The position numbers and the translations under genes are program-made. A stretch of DNA of 64,000 nt, taken from assembly GCF_029212375.1 (NCBI RefSeq), contig NZ_JARGNU010000005.1, positions 97,532 through 161,531 of the forward strand. Direction: 5' to 3'. The notes beneath the pieces were generated by a model. It had not been told where the DNA came from. It saw only the letters and a list, made by a program, of their open reading frames with translations, and made no database searches. This DNA is from Zhongshania sp. (lineage in GTDB: Bacteria; Pseudomonadota; Gammaproteobacteria; Pseudomonadales; Spongiibacteraceae). Shown in pieces: positions 46,846-56,089 of this stretch (positions are counted from its first letter, which is position 1; every line of letters starts with the position of its first letter).

Positions 46846-48345
46846 TTACGTTCCGCAAAAAGTTTGCAGTACTTGCTCATTGCTTTTGGCGGGCATGGCG
46901 TAGCGCAGCTTTTGTGGGTCAAAATTGTGGGGCTTGGCGAGCACCTCCACCAATTGATTGAAAAAGCTAAAGTCGCCTTTGCGCTCAGCGGCGGCAATGG
47001 CTTCTTGCACTAAATGATTGCGCGGAATAAATACCGGATTGGCTTTAAACATTCGCGCTTGGCGCTGTTCGGCAGTTTGCGGGTCGTCACTTAGACGCTG
47101 GCGCCACTGTTGCAGCCAGGGCGTAAAGGCGTCGCTAAATTCAAATAACTCACGAATGCTGCTGTTAATGCAGGCGCCCTCATTGGCTAACTCGCCAAGG
47201 CGGCGAAAGCACAGGGTAAAGTCGACACGCTCTTTTTTCATCAAGGTGAGTAAGTCTTGATAAAGGCTGTCGTCGGCGTCGGTAAAGCTGCTCACGCCAA
47301 GTTTGTCTTTAATAATATCTTGGTAAGCCACCAAAAATAGGTTTTGAAACCCGTCAATGGCTGCTTGGGCGATGGCTACTGCGCTGTCTTCATCGGCTTC
47401 GGGGCGCGGATCTAAAATAGGCAGCAGCGCTTGGGCGAGTTGCATAAGGTTCCAATGAGCAATCGCCGGCTGGTTGCCATAGGCGTAACGACCATTGTGG
47501 TCGATCGAGCTAAATACGGTTGCAGGATCATAGCTTTCCATAAACGCGCAGGGGCCGTAGTCGATCGTTTCGCCGCACAGCAGCATATTGTCGGTGTTCA
47601 TTACGCCGTGAATAAAACCGACAGATTGCCACTGGGCGATGAGTTTGGCTTGGCGGCCAATAATCTCATTGAGCATACTTAACACGGGGTTGCTGGTTTG
47701 CGCTGCCGCGGGGAAGTGCCGCGCTATTAAATAGTCGCTCAGTATTTGCAATGCCTCGGTGTCGCGGCGGGCAGCAAAGAATTGCATGGTGCCAACGCGG
47801 ATATGGCTCCGGGCCACGCGGCTAAAAACGGCGCCCGGCAAACCTTGGTCGCGAAATACCATCTCGCCAGTGGTCACCGCACCTAGGGCGCGGGTGCTTG
47901 GAATATGTAACGCCGCCATGGCCTCGCAGAGAATATATTCGCGGATTACCGGCCCAAGCGGCGATTTGCCGTCGCCGCCCCGAGAGTAAGGGGTGCGCCC
48001 CGAACCTTTTAGCTGCCAGTCGTAGCGTATGCCGTCGCGGCCCATTAGCTCGCCGAGCAATACCGCGCGACCATCGCCAAGCTGGGGGTTCCAACCGCCA
48101 AACTGGTGGCCAGCATAGACCGCTGCTAGGCTTTGGGCGCCGGCAGGTACGTGATTGCCCGCCATAGTGGCAATGCCTTCTGGCGAGGCCAGCCATTCAG
48201 GCGAAATATTGAGCTGCTTGGCTAACTCGGTATTGATTCGAATGAGGCCCGGATTAGCGACGCTACTGGGCGCTTGCTTGCTGTAAAAGCGCTCGGGAAG
48301 CTCGGCGTAAGTATTGTCAAATTCAGGGCTGGATGATGGCGTCAT
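46846..48345 (-). CDS. selO: Protein adenylyltransferase SelO (YdiU)
   Basis: The 499-residue pseudokinase-fold enzyme transfers AMP to Ser/Thr/Tyr of target proteins. The family signatures are 'YAGHQFGGWNPQLGDGRA', 'WQLKGSGRTPYSRGGDGKSPLG' (with the conserved Lys) and 'HGVMNTDNM' plus 'DYGPCAFM' (the DFG equivalent). A terminal Cys-x-x is part of the redox switch in E. coli SelO; here the C-terminus is 'QTFCGT', fitting that pattern. In bacteria it is linked to oxidative-stress responses. It is the first gene of a minus-strand group. Confidence 0.95.
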   Translation of the reverse strand: MTPSSSPEFDNTYAELPERFYSKQAPSSVANPGLIRINTELAKQLNISPEWLASPEGIATMAGNHVPAGAQSLAAVYAGHQFGGWNPQLGDGRAVLLGELMGRDGIRYDWQLKGSGRTPYSRGGDGKSPLGPVIREYILCEAMAALHIPSTRALGAVTTGEMVFRDQGLPGAVFSRVARSHIRVGTMQFFAARRDTEALQILSDYLIARHFPAAAQTSNPVLSMLNEIIGRQAKLIAQWQSVGFIHGVMNTDNMLLCGETIDYGPCAFMESYDPATVFSSIDHNGRYAYGNQPAIAHWNLMQLAQALLPILDPRPEADEDSAVAIAQAAIDGFQNLFLVAYQDIIKDKLGVSSFTDADDSLYQDLLTLMKKERVDFTLCFRRLGELANEGACINSSIRELFEFSDAFTPWLQQWRQRLSDDPQTAEQRQARMFKANPVFIPRNHLVQEAIAAAERKGDFSFFNQLVEVLAKPHNFDPQKLRYAMPAKSNEQVLQTFCGT

Positions 48346-48625
48346 GACATTGGCCTGTATAAAAACGGTAAAACGGCGGGTATAGACTGTGAGCGCCGGT
48401 GTAGTTAAGAGGATTGTACCTTAATAGCGGTGTATTTCCTGCAGTGGCGCTGCTGCTGTTGGCTGCTGGGGGCGTGTTGGCAAGGTTGGTGAAATACGAG
48501 ACGGGAGCGACCAGACCAAGTAAAATCGCCGCCAGTGGCCTAAAACGGGCCAATTTAGGCGCTGACCCCAAGGGTAAAACTAAAAACATAATTGAGCGCC
48601 CTATATAACTAAGGATTTGAGCATT

Positions 48626-51109
48626 ATGCCGTGGTTTACCCGTTTGTTTTTTGTGCTGTGTCGGCTGTTGTCGGCACCATTCCTCGTCGGCGTAAAGCCC
48701 AAGTTACTGCAATTTGACGAGGCCTTGCACGACGAACTGCAGGGCAAGCCAGTGTGCTATGTGTTGCGCTTGCACAGCTGGACCGACCGTTTCTTGCTAG
48801 AGCGCATCTTTAAAGCCCACAACCTTCCCCTGCTGCGGGCGTCGCCTGGCAAATTGCCAGATGCCGAACGTGCGGCGTGCCTGTATTTGCCGGTGTTGGC
48901 TGGCCAGCGTGGCGGTTCACGCGGGCAGCAAACCATGGCGGGGCTTATAAAGCAGGCCGCGCAGGGCGATTACCCCTTGCAGATTGTGCCGGTGTCGATT
49001 TTTTGGGGCCGCAACCCCGGCAGTGAAACCTCGTTCTTTAAACTGCTATTAGGTGACGGCGAACGCGCCGGTGCACTGCGCAAACTGCTGATTATTATTG
49101 CCCAGCGGCGCAATGTGCTGGTGCATATTGCGCAGCCCTTAACCTTCGACAAGTTTGTAGAGCGCAAGCAAGATCCCGCCGCGGCGGCGGCCATGCTAGC
49201 GCGCCTAATGTCTTTCTATTTTTCGCGGCGTGCAACCGCAACCTTAGGGCCGCATTTATTGTCTCGGCAACGGATTGTAGACGTGGTACTGCGCCGGCAA
49301 TCAGTGCGTGATGCCATTGCGAGCGCGCTGGAGTCGCCAGACGAAAACGCCGCGGCGGTTAATAAAAAGGCCCGTAAGATGGCCGAGGAAATAGCGGCAA
49401 ACTACGATGACCGCATGATTCGCGCGCTGGAGCTGATTCTTAGCTGGGTGTTTCGCAAGATCTTTGCCGGTCTTAATATTTATCATATCGATCGCCTGCG
49501 CGAGACCGCCAATAGCCGCCAGCTTATTTACATGCCGTCGCACCGCAGCCATTTCGACTATTTGTTAATTTCTTACACTCTATATGTGCAAGGCTTGGTT
49601 GCGCCCCATATTGCCGCCGGTGTAAATCTTAATTTCTGGCCGGTGGGCGGCTTGCTGCGGCGCGGCGGCGCGTTTTATATTCGCCGCAGCTTTGGTGGTC
49701 AGCCCCTGTATTCGGCGATATTTAAATCGTATTTAGACGTAATTCTGAGTCGCGGCTATCCCATGGAGTTTTTCCCCGAGGGTGGCCGCAGCCGCACCGG
49801 CCGTTTATTGCCGCCCAAAAAAGGCGTGTTAAAAATGACGGTGGAGAGTTTTCTTCAGCAACCGGGGCGCTCAGTGGCGATGGTGCCGATTTATGTGTGC
49901 TACGACAAGCTGGTAGAGAGCGCCTCGTATGTCAAGGAATTGCGCGGTGCAAGCAAGCAGAGCGAGTCGGCTGGCGGCCTGCTAAAAGCGCGCAAAATTT
50001 TTAAATCATCCTACGGCAGCCCCCATGTCGCCTTTGGCGACCCCCTGAGTTTGGATGAGTGCTTTAGTCATATCGAGCCCAATTGGCGGAAATTGGCACA
50101 GGCGGGAGATCGCAGCTTTGTGCCCGCGGTTATTGATTATATCGCCCAGGAAAACATGGAGCGGATCAATGCCGCGGCGGTGGTCAACCCCATAGGCTTG
50201 GTGTCGATGATCCTGCTGTCTAGCCCCCAGCGGGCCATGGCCGAAGACGAATTGCTACTGCAAATCGACCACTTTATTGCGCTATTAAAACGCCTGCCCT
50301 ACAGCCCAGACGTAACCTTGCCCGAGGGCAGCGCCGCAGAGATTTTTGAACAAGCGGCGCGCACCGCTGGCCTGTCGCGAATCGAACACCCCTGGGGGCC
50401 AATCATCACCGCGACTGGCAAAGAAGCAGTAATGCTGACCTATTACCGCAACTCGGTAATGCATGTTTTGGCGCTGCCAAGCTTGATTGCGCGTTTCTTT
50501 CGGCACAGTCAAACCGTTAACGAGGCCGAACTCATCGAGGCCTGCGTGCTCCTGTACCCCTTTGTGAAGCAAGAGTTGTTCTTGCGGGTGCGCCTAGAAG
50601 ATTGCGCTGCCGATGTTAAGGCGCAAATCGATAATTTTATCGCCTTAAATTTACTTAGCCGCAATGCACAAGACGGCAGCCTGAGCCGCGCCGATGTTGG
50701 CACCGAGACCTACGCAGTACTCACCGGCCTTGGGCGAATATTGCGAGAAACCTTTGAGCGCTACACCGTAACCAGCTTGCTACTGGTGCAAGAGATTTCA
50801 GATACCCCCGCGCCGCGTATGGATATAGAACAGCACACCATTGAAATGGCACAGCGCTTGGCCATTTTAAGTGGCCGCGAGGCGCCAGAATACTTCGACA
50901 AAAACTTGTTCCGTGTTTATATGGACACCCTCATTCAGCAGGGCTTACTACTGGTGGAAGAGCGCGATGAACAGCAGTTGCTGCGCGTTGATAAACGTCT
51001 AGAGGCTTTGTCTAAACGTTGGGTGGCGCTATTGGGGCCAGACGTGCAGCAGAGCATGCAGCAGCTGATTCGCAAACAGGCCATTAATAGCGGCGCAGAA
51101 GCCGCGTAA
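48626..51109 (+). CDS. plsB: Glycerol-3-phosphate 1-O-acyltransferase
   Basis: The ATG at 48626 is preceded by AAGGA 10 bases upstream; a TTG at 48617 would be too close to it. The 827-residue protein has the acyltransferase block I 'SHRSHFDYLL' (H-x4-D) near residue 305, block III 'FFPEGGRSRTGR' near 385 and block IV 'MVPIYVCYDKL' near 420. It makes lysophosphatidic acid, the first step of phospholipid synthesis, at the inner membrane. It is divergent from selO. A normal, complete PlsB. Confidence 0.96.
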   Translation: MPWFTRLFFVLCRLLSAPFLVGVKPKLLQFDEALHDELQGKPVCYVLRLHSWTDRFLLERIFKAHNLPLLRASPGKLPDAERAACLYLPVLAGQRGGSRGQQTMAGLIKQAAQGDYPLQIVPVSIFWGRNPGSETSFFKLLLGDGERAGALRKLLIIIAQRRNVLVHIAQPLTFDKFVERKQDPAAAAAMLARLMSFYFSRRATATLGPHLLSRQRIVDVVLRRQSVRDAIASALESPDENAAAVNKKARKMAEEIAANYDDRMIRALELILSWVFRKIFAGLNIYHIDRLRETANSRQLIYMPSHRSHFDYLLISYTLYVQGLVAPHIAAGVNLNFWPVGGLLRRGGAFYIRRSFGGQPLYSAIFKSYLDVILSRGYPMEFFPEGGRSRTGRLLPPKKGVLKMTVESFLQQPGRSVAMVPIYVCYDKLVESASYVKELRGASKQSESAGGLLKARKIFKSSYGSPHVAFGDPLSLDECFSHIEPNWRKLAQAGDRSFVPAVIDYIAQENMERINAAAVVNPIGLVSMILLSSPQRAMAEDELLLQIDHFIALLKRLPYSPDVTLPEGSAAEIFEQAARTAGLSRIEHPWGPIITATGKEAVMLTYYRNSVMHVLALPSLIARFFRHSQTVNEAELIEACVLLYPFVKQELFLRVRLEDCAADVKAQIDNFIALNLLSRNAQDGSLSRADVGTETYAVLTGLGRILRETFERYTVTSLLLVQEISDTPAPRMDIEQHTIEMAQRLAILSGREAPEYFDKNLFRVYMDTLIQQGLLLVEERDEQQLLRVDKRLEALSKRWVALLGPDVQQSMQQLIRKQAINSGAEAA

Positions 51110-51149
51110 TAACATTAACTATAAATAACGTCACCATAAGGAAAACATA

Positions 51150-51539
51150 ATGGCTTTAGTCGCCGTGGTAATGAGTTTAATTTTGATTGAGTATTTTGTG
51201 TTTGTGATGCTGGTTGGCGTAACACGGGGTAAAACCGGCATTCAAGCCCCCGCGATGACCGGTGACCCAAAATTAGAGCGCATGCTGCGCGTGCAGTTAA
51301 ATACCTTAGAGCAGATGGTATTAGTCATTCCGGCCATGTGGCTGTTTGCCATGTATGTGAGTGCGCCAGTAGCCGCTGGCCTAGGCGGCGTATTTGTGAT
51401 TGGTCGCGCCCTGTATTGCAAAGGCTATATGGCCGCTGCCGCAAAGCGCAGTTTGGGTTTTGGCATTGGCGGCTTGGCCACCATTATTCTGGTTTTCGGA
51501 AGTCTTATCGGCAGCGCGATGGCAGCCTTCGCTGGCTAA
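51150..51539 (+). CDS. MAPEG family membrane protein
   Basis: The 129-residue protein has four hydrophobic helices and the MAPEG elements 'ERMLRVQLNTLEQMVLVIPAMWLFA' and 'GRALYCKGYM'. The Arg, Asn and Glu in the second helix belong to the glutathione-binding site in family members. Bacterial MAPEG proteins have glutathione transferase/peroxidase activity or are unassigned. It follows plsB by 40 bp with AAGGA before its ATG and may be cotranscribed. It is followed by a strong hairpin. Confidence 0.88.
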   Translation: MALVAVVMSLILIEYFVFVMLVGVTRGKTGIQAPAMTGDPKLERMLRVQLNTLEQMVLVIPAMWLFAMYVSAPVAAGLGGVFVIGRALYCKGYMAAAAKRSLGFGIGGLATIILVFGSLIGSAMAAFAG

Positions 51540-51547
51540 GCTGTTTA

Positions 51548-51581
51548 AATAGGCATCGCGCTAATTCACTCGATGCCTATT
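51548..51581 (+). terminator. Hairpin after the MAPEG gene
   Basis: Perfect 11-bp arms AATAGGCATCG and CGATGCCTATT with a 12-base loop start 9 bases after the stop. Only a short T-rich stretch follows, so it is a good stem with an imperfect tail. Confidence 0.72.
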
Positions 51582-51652
51582 GTTTGGCCTCTTTAGGATT
51601 GGCATCGGCTTTGCATTTCTATCGTTATTAATGGATTAAAGCGAGAAACGTC

Positions 51653-52258
51653 ATGGTGTTTGATAAGGTCTTCGACAAAGTCACCTTGGAAGGCCCGCGA
51701 GTGCGCCTAGAGCCAATATCAATCAGTCACAAAGACGGCTTGAGCGAGGCGATATCCGACGGCGAACTGTGGAATATTTTTGTTACCAAAGTCCCTCACC
51801 CCAAGGACCTCGACGAATTTATCGGCAACGCCTATTACGCGCTAGAAGAGGGCGATGGCCTCGTTTTTGCCATTATCGATAAAGCCAGCGGCAAAATTGT
51901 TGGTTCAACCCGCTATATGCGCGCCAGCCCGCCCAATAAAAGGGTAGAAATTGGCTTTAGCTTTATTGCCAAATCCCATCAAAAAACCCACATCAACACC
52001 GAAACCAAACTCTTGATGCTGGAACACGCTTTTGAAAAACTCAAAGTAAACCGAGTCGAGTTTGTTACCGACTTCCTCAATCAAAATTCGCGCAACGCCA
52101 TTTTGCGGCTAGGCGCCAAGCAAGAAGGCATCCTGCGCAACCACATGGTAATGGCCGACGGCCGCGTGCGCGACTCCGTGGTGTTCACCATAATCAGCAA
52201 TGAATGGCTTGGGGTTAAGCAGCATCTTACGGCGAAATTGGGACCCGTAATCGGGTAG
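51653..52258 (+). CDS. GNAT family N-acetyltransferase (RimJ/RimL-like)
   Basis: The 201-residue protein has the GNAT layout of the RimJ/RimL group: 'VTLEGPRVRLEPIS' at the start, 'FAIIDKASGKIVGSTRYM' as beta strands 2-4, 'RVEIGFSFIAKSHQ' and 'NTETKLLMLEHAFEKLKVNRVEF' as the acetyl-CoA binding helix. The 'NQNSRNAILRLGAKQEGILRNH' segment is typical of this subgroup. The acceptor is unknown. It is the last recognisable gene before a repeat-bearing gap. Confidence 0.88.
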   Translation: MVFDKVFDKVTLEGPRVRLEPISISHKDGLSEAISDGELWNIFVTKVPHPKDLDEFIGNAYYALEEGDGLVFAIIDKASGKIVGSTRYMRASPPNKRVEIGFSFIAKSHQKTHINTETKLLMLEHAFEKLKVNRVEFVTDFLNQNSRNAILRLGAKQEGILRNHMVMADGRVRDSVVFTIISNEWLGVKQHLTAKLGPVIG

Positions 52259-52553
52259 TCTTGGTTAGATAGCTTACACAAAGGTATGTCGCTAGGAGAG
52301 GCATTAGAAGTCTTGGTTTATGACGACACTGCCGCTACCACACCGGCCAAATACGCGCAGAACTTGCAAAGGTAGGTAAGCCTCGGACTTTAAGATCAAA
52401 TGATTGCAGGCCACGCTCGATCTCGCGGTTTAATTATCGTCACCAATAGCATAAAAGAATTTAATAGCGTCCCAAGCCCAAGAGCGGAGAACTGGGTTAA
52501 GCCCTAATGTGCGGTTGCTACGGCGCAGCTGCCATTGCTGTCACACAGTCTCT

Positions 52554-52658
52554 GAGCTCGACGCATCGTCCTCGGAACTTTACGCATCATCTTCGGAACT
52601 CTACGCATCGCCTTCAGAGCTCTACGCGTCATCTTCGGAACTCTACGTATCGTCGTTC
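52554..52658. repeat. Tandem array of five 21-bp units
   Basis: Five adjacent, imperfect 21-bp units start at 52554, 52575, 52596, 52617 and 52638. Each is built on GARCTCTACGCATCGTCTTCG with a few changes. Because 21 is a multiple of 3, one frame reads as a 7-residue Ser-Glu-Leu-Tyr-Ala-Ser-Ser repeat. I see no further evidence that it is translated. Confidence 0.88.
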
Positions 52659-52672
52659 AGAGCGCCGCGAAA

Positions 52673-52718
52673 TGTCATTCTGAACGCAGCGAACTGTCAT
52701 TCTGAACTTGATTCAGAA
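52673..52718. repeat. TGTCATTCTGAAC repeat pair with dyad (dispersed repeat type)
   Basis: TGTCATTCTGAAC occurs at 52673-52685 and 52695-52707. The second copy runs into a dyad, TTCTGAA-5-TTCAGAA (52700-52718). Sequences of this TTCTGAA...TTCAGAATC form are common dispersed intergenic repeats in many bacterial genomes, and this copy is probably one of a family. Confidence 0.65.
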
Positions 52719-53120
52719 TCTAATACCACTGAAGCGGTTCACGGCTACTGCACTTGATGTTGAATTATGTCCAGCATGACGGCGTCGTTAATGGATGTGA
52801 ACGGTAGAGACATTCCCACTCGTTTGCCAAAGTAAATACCTGATGGGTGAAATGTACCTTGCAATGTGGTTGGCGCCGCTAACCAAAGTTTGGTGCAAGC
52901 GCATTGTCGATGCGCAATTCTGGCACAAGAACTAGGCAGGACTGTCACTTTATAATCTTTTCATAGCGCGTTGCGGTGTGGGCATTTTTATTATTATTTG
53001 TGCTACAACTGATCTCTTCATAGCATTAATTTTTGCTTACGTATGTCTAGCACAATTTGATGAGGTATTAGTTTGTTGCAAGGCTGCGCTGAGCTTTACA
53101 AAAAAAGAGGGATAATAAAA

Positions 53121-54662
53121 ATGATGAGTGTTACCCAAGCCGTGCATCGCGGTGTGCAAATGCGAGCAGATAGCACTGCCATTGTTGGCGAAAATGGGGC
53201 GAGAACGTGGCGGCAATGGCGAGACGATATTGCGCGTCTTGCCTCAGGCCTGCGGGCAAAGGGCATGAAGGCGGGGGATCGGGCGGCGATTATTGCTCTT
53301 AATTCAGTTGGCTATCTCGATGCCATGTTCGCTGTCGCGTGGGCTGGCGGGGTGGTGGTGCCGGTGAATACGCGGCTTAGCGTACCGGAAATTGCCTATA
53401 TATTGGGCCACGCGGAAAGTAATTTTGTATTTGTAGACTCGGCGCTAAAGGATGTAACTTTGGCGGCGATTGCCGAAACAGGTTTGCTCGCGACGGTGGT
53501 GGGTATTCATGCTGGTGAAGCGGATGTAAATATTCCTAAGTTAATTGCCGACCACGAGCCCTGCGAAGATGCGGGCCGACGTGGCGATGATTTGTCTGGC
53601 ATTTTTTATACCGGTGGTACTACTGGTCGCTCAAAAGGCGTGATGTTGTCGCAGGCTAATCATCATGTTCACAGTTTAGCCATGTGGGCAGGTCGCAGTG
53701 CTAACCCAGCCGAGTTGCGCTATCTACACGCGGCGCCGATGTTTCATATTGCCGACGCAGAGTTTATTTACGGGGTGACGTATATCGGCGGTACCCACTT
53801 TACTATTCCGGGCTTTGAGGCTGGCGCATTTCTAGATGCGGTAGCGCGGCATAAAATAACGGATGTGGTGTTGGTACCTACGATGATTCAGATGTTATTG
53901 GATCACCCCGCGTTGGCGACAACTGACACCACTAGTCTTAGCCGACTTTGGTATGGCGGCTCGCCACTGGCTGAGCAAACTATTTTGCGTTTGCTTAACG
54001 CTCTGCCCCATGTGTCGCCTATTCAGCTTTATGGCCAAACCGAAGCTGGGCCTATTATTACTATTTTTGAATCGGCAGATCATAATCCGCCAGCCGAACA
54101 TCTTGCTCGTCGCCGCGCGGCAGGGCGCCCAGTAACGGGCTGCCATGTGTGTATTGTTGATGAAAATGGCACGGCTATGGCGAATGGCGAGGTCGGTGAA
54201 ATTGTGGCGCGCAGCGGCAGTGTAATGACCGGTTACTGGCAAGACAAAGCCCAAACCGCCGCAGCCTTACAAGATGGCTGGTTGCATACCGGCGACGCCG
54301 GTTATATGGATGATGATGGCTACGTTTACGTGACCGACCGCTTTAAAGACATGATCATCACCGGCGGAGAAAACGTGTTCTCTATTGAGGTTGAACAATT
54401 TATTTACGCTTTTCCCGGCGTGGCCCAGTGCGCTGTAATTGGTGTGTCTGACGCGCAGTGGGGTGAGCGCATTCATGCGGTGATTGTGCCGCAACCCGGT
54501 AAAAGTATTGATACCGAGGCGCTGACTGCCGCGCTGCGCAAAGACTTGGCGGGGTTCAAAATTCCTCGCAGCTACGATATTCGCAGCGCGCCACTGCCGG
54601 TATCCGGCGCGGGGAAAATACTCAAGCGCGAACTGCGCCGCGAAGCAGAAGAAGGACAATAA
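53121..54662 (+). CDS. Acyl-CoA synthetase (ANL superfamily AMP-forming ligase)
   Basis: Starting at the ATG at 53121 (GAGGGA 8 bases upstream), the 513-residue protein has the AMP-binding P-loop 'YTGGTTGRSKGVMLS' near residue 160. It also has 'YGQTEAGPI', 'HTGDAGYMDDDGYVYVTDRFKDMIITGGENV' (hinge) and the catalytic Lys in 'GAGKILKREL' at the end. It activates a carboxylic acid to its CoA thioester; the acid is unknown. It is followed 2 bp later by an SDR gene. In this cluster it probably feeds a CoA-linked degradation or modification path. Confidence 0.92.
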   Translation: MMSVTQAVHRGVQMRADSTAIVGENGARTWRQWRDDIARLASGLRAKGMKAGDRAAIIALNSVGYLDAMFAVAWAGGVVVPVNTRLSVPEIAYILGHAESNFVFVDSALKDVTLAAIAETGLLATVVGIHAGEADVNIPKLIADHEPCEDAGRRGDDLSGIFYTGGTTGRSKGVMLSQANHHVHSLAMWAGRSANPAELRYLHAAPMFHIADAEFIYGVTYIGGTHFTIPGFEAGAFLDAVARHKITDVVLVPTMIQMLLDHPALATTDTTSLSRLWYGGSPLAEQTILRLLNALPHVSPIQLYGQTEAGPIITIFESADHNPPAEHLARRRAAGRPVTGCHVCIVDENGTAMANGEVGEIVARSGSVMTGYWQDKAQTAAALQDGWLHTGDAGYMDDDGYVYVTDRFKDMIITGGENVFSIEVEQFIYAFPGVAQCAVIGVSDAQWGERIHAVIVPQPGKSIDTEALTAALRKDLAGFKIPRSYDIRSAPLPVSGAGKILKRELRREAEEGQ

Positions 54663-54664
54663 AA

Positions 54665-55456
54665 ATGACATTAGAACGATTTAAGAACCGTGTTGCGATT
54701 GTGACCGGTGCCGCCTCTGGAATTGGCGCGGCAACGGCAAGAGAGCTAGCGGCTGGCGGTGCAAAGCTAGTATTAGCCGATATTGATGAGGTGGCAGGCC
54801 AAGCGCTTGCACTTGAGCTGGGCGGCCAAGACAGGGCTATATTTCAGCGCTGTGATGTGTCACGTCGGGAAGAGGTTGAGGCATTGGTGAATGCCGCCGA
54901 TGCCCATTTTGGGCGCTTGGATATTTTGCATAATAATGCCGGTATCGGCAGTTTTCACGCAACGCCTGATCTGGGCCCGGACGAATGGCAGAAGGTGTTT
55001 GAGGTGAATGTGCACGCCGTGTTTTACGCCTGTCGATTGGCTATTCCCTTGATGCGCCGCGGTGGTCGAGGGGTCATCATTAATACCGCATCGATTTCTG
55101 GTTTGGGGGGCGACTATGGCTTTTCTGCCTATAACGCCTCAAAGGGCGCAGTGGTGAATTACACACGTAATTTAGCGGTGGACCACAGCAAAGAAAACAT
55201 TAGGGTGAATGCGGTTTGCCCGGGCCTTATTCAGACACCGCTAACTGCGTTAATTGACGACCTCGGTTTGGGTGAGTCATGGCCCGCCTCTATTCCCATT
55301 GGCCGTGCCGGACAGCCCGAAGAAGTCGCCAAGGTTGTGGCATTTCTTGCATCTGATGATGCTAGTTACGTAACGGGTGCAATTTGGGCCGTTGACGGGG
55401 GCGCGACCGCTCACACTGGGCAGCCTAATATTGCGGCGGCAATCAAAGCGCTTTAA
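54665..55456 (+). CDS. Short-chain dehydrogenase/reductase (classical SDR)
   Basis: The 263-residue protein has the TGxxxGxG motif 'TGAASGIGAATA' near residue 15, 'NNAGIG' near 85, the catalytic Ser in 'NTASISGLGG' and Tyr/Lys in 'YNASKGA' near 155, and 'VCPGLIQTPL' after. This is a classical NAD(P)-dependent alcohol/ketone oxidoreductase, in the family that includes hydroxysteroid and cyclic-alcohol dehydrogenases. It follows the acyl-CoA synthetase by 2 bp, so the two are one transcript. The substrate is unknown. A terminator hairpin follows. Confidence 0.93.
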   Translation: MTLERFKNRVAIVTGAASGIGAATARELAAGGAKLVLADIDEVAGQALALELGGQDRAIFQRCDVSRREEVEALVNAADAHFGRLDILHNNAGIGSFHATPDLGPDEWQKVFEVNVHAVFYACRLAIPLMRRGGRGVIINTASISGLGGDYGFSAYNASKGAVVNYTRNLAVDHSKENIRVNAVCPGLIQTPLTALIDDLGLGESWPASIPIGRAGQPEEVAKVVAFLASDDASYVTGAIWAVDGGATAHTGQPNIAAAIKAL

Positions 55457-55485
55457 ATAGATTCAAGACTAATGTTAACGATATT

Positions 55486-55522
55486 GGCCTCAGTAAACTT
55501 ATTTTGCTGAGGCCTAATTTTT
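55486..55522 (+). terminator. Terminator between the convergent SDR and CMD-family genes
   Basis: GGCCTCAG and CTGAGGCC arms (8 bp, perfect) with a 13-base loop are followed by TAATTTTTA on the plus strand. Confidence 0.82.
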
Positions 55523-55534
55523 ATCGAACCTGAT

Positions 55535-55939
55535 TTAATCAGCAGAGCTTTGATCAAGTGGCCAAAGGTTATGTTCTTCCAGTACGGTACGCAGCGTAAC
55601 AAGCGCGTTATTCATGGCGGGAAAACCGGCGTAAACGCCAATTTGGAAAATAGATTCTGAAATTTCCCGTGGTTTACAGCCTACGTTCAACGCCGCGTGA
55701 ATATGCAATTTGAGTTCGTCTTGCTTGCCCATTGCACTGAGTGCAGCAATGGCAACTAATTGTCGTGTGGTGCGGGGCAGCACATCACGGGCGTACATGT
55801 CGCCGACGACAAATCGGGATATGCCTTTGGCTAACTCTTTGTCAAAGCCTAACCATAATTCATACGGCTTTTCGTCGTTGTAGCCGTCAAAGAGTGCTGC
55901 GGCGGTATCCTTAATTTTAGTTGTTTTATTATCGGGCAT
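55535..55939 (-). CDS. Carboxymuconolactone decarboxylase-like (CMD/AhpD fold) protein
   Basis: Starting at the ATG at 55939 (GTGGAT upstream), the 134-residue protein has the CMD core: 'PRTTRQLVAIAALSAMGKQDELKLHIHAALNVGCKPREISES' and 'QIGVYAGFPAMNNAL'. The conserved His in 'LHIHAAL' is present. There is no CxxC, so an AhpD-like peroxidase is unlikely and a decarboxylase-like or unknown reaction is more likely. It is downstream of the DUF7064-type gene in the same direction. The substrate is unknown. Confidence 0.87.
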   Translation of the reverse strand: MPDNKTTKIKDTAAALFDGYNDEKPYELWLGFDKELAKGISRFVVGDMYARDVLPRTTRQLVAIAALSAMGKQDELKLHIHAALNVGCKPREISESIFQIGVYAGFPAMNNALVTLRTVLEEHNLWPLDQSSAD

Positions 55940-56089
55940 AGTCACTATCCACTGAGGGTTTATTAGCTGCAAATGGTAACCTGTAGAGTTTAAAAAATCC
56001 CCAAGCAATATTGCGAGCGGATTTTTGCATTGCAGTGAATTACGTCTAGATTGTTAAGCTTTCCATAAATATCAGCTACTAGAACTGTT

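Larger units (their letters stand above)
52259..53120. other. 860-bp region without a convincing gene
   Basis: Between the GNAT gene and the acyl-CoA synthetase. It holds a 21-bp tandem repeat and a TGTCATTCTGAAC repeat/dyad (listed separately). A TATAAT hexamer at 52951-52956 may serve the downstream genes. Several short open frames (29-82 codons) occur, but none has family features. The region may be a remnant of decayed or inserted DNA. Confidence 0.55.

Noticed and set aside
48323..48608. Open frames on both strands (64 and 88 codons) between selO and plsB
   Set aside because: No family features; the region must hold two divergent promoters. One frame overlaps the selO start.
52286..52375. 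Short frame of about 29 codons after the GNAT gene
   Set aside because: Too short and without a ribosome-binding site or homologue that I recognise.
52509..52757. 82-codon frame covering the 21-bp repeat array
   Set aside because: The frame is open because the repeat period is a multiple of three, and its end reads through a dispersed repeat. No convincing start signal.
52745..52948. 67-codon minus-strand frame in the repeat-bearing gap
   Set aside because: I recognise no family, and it may be a decayed fragment; not enough evidence to call a gene.
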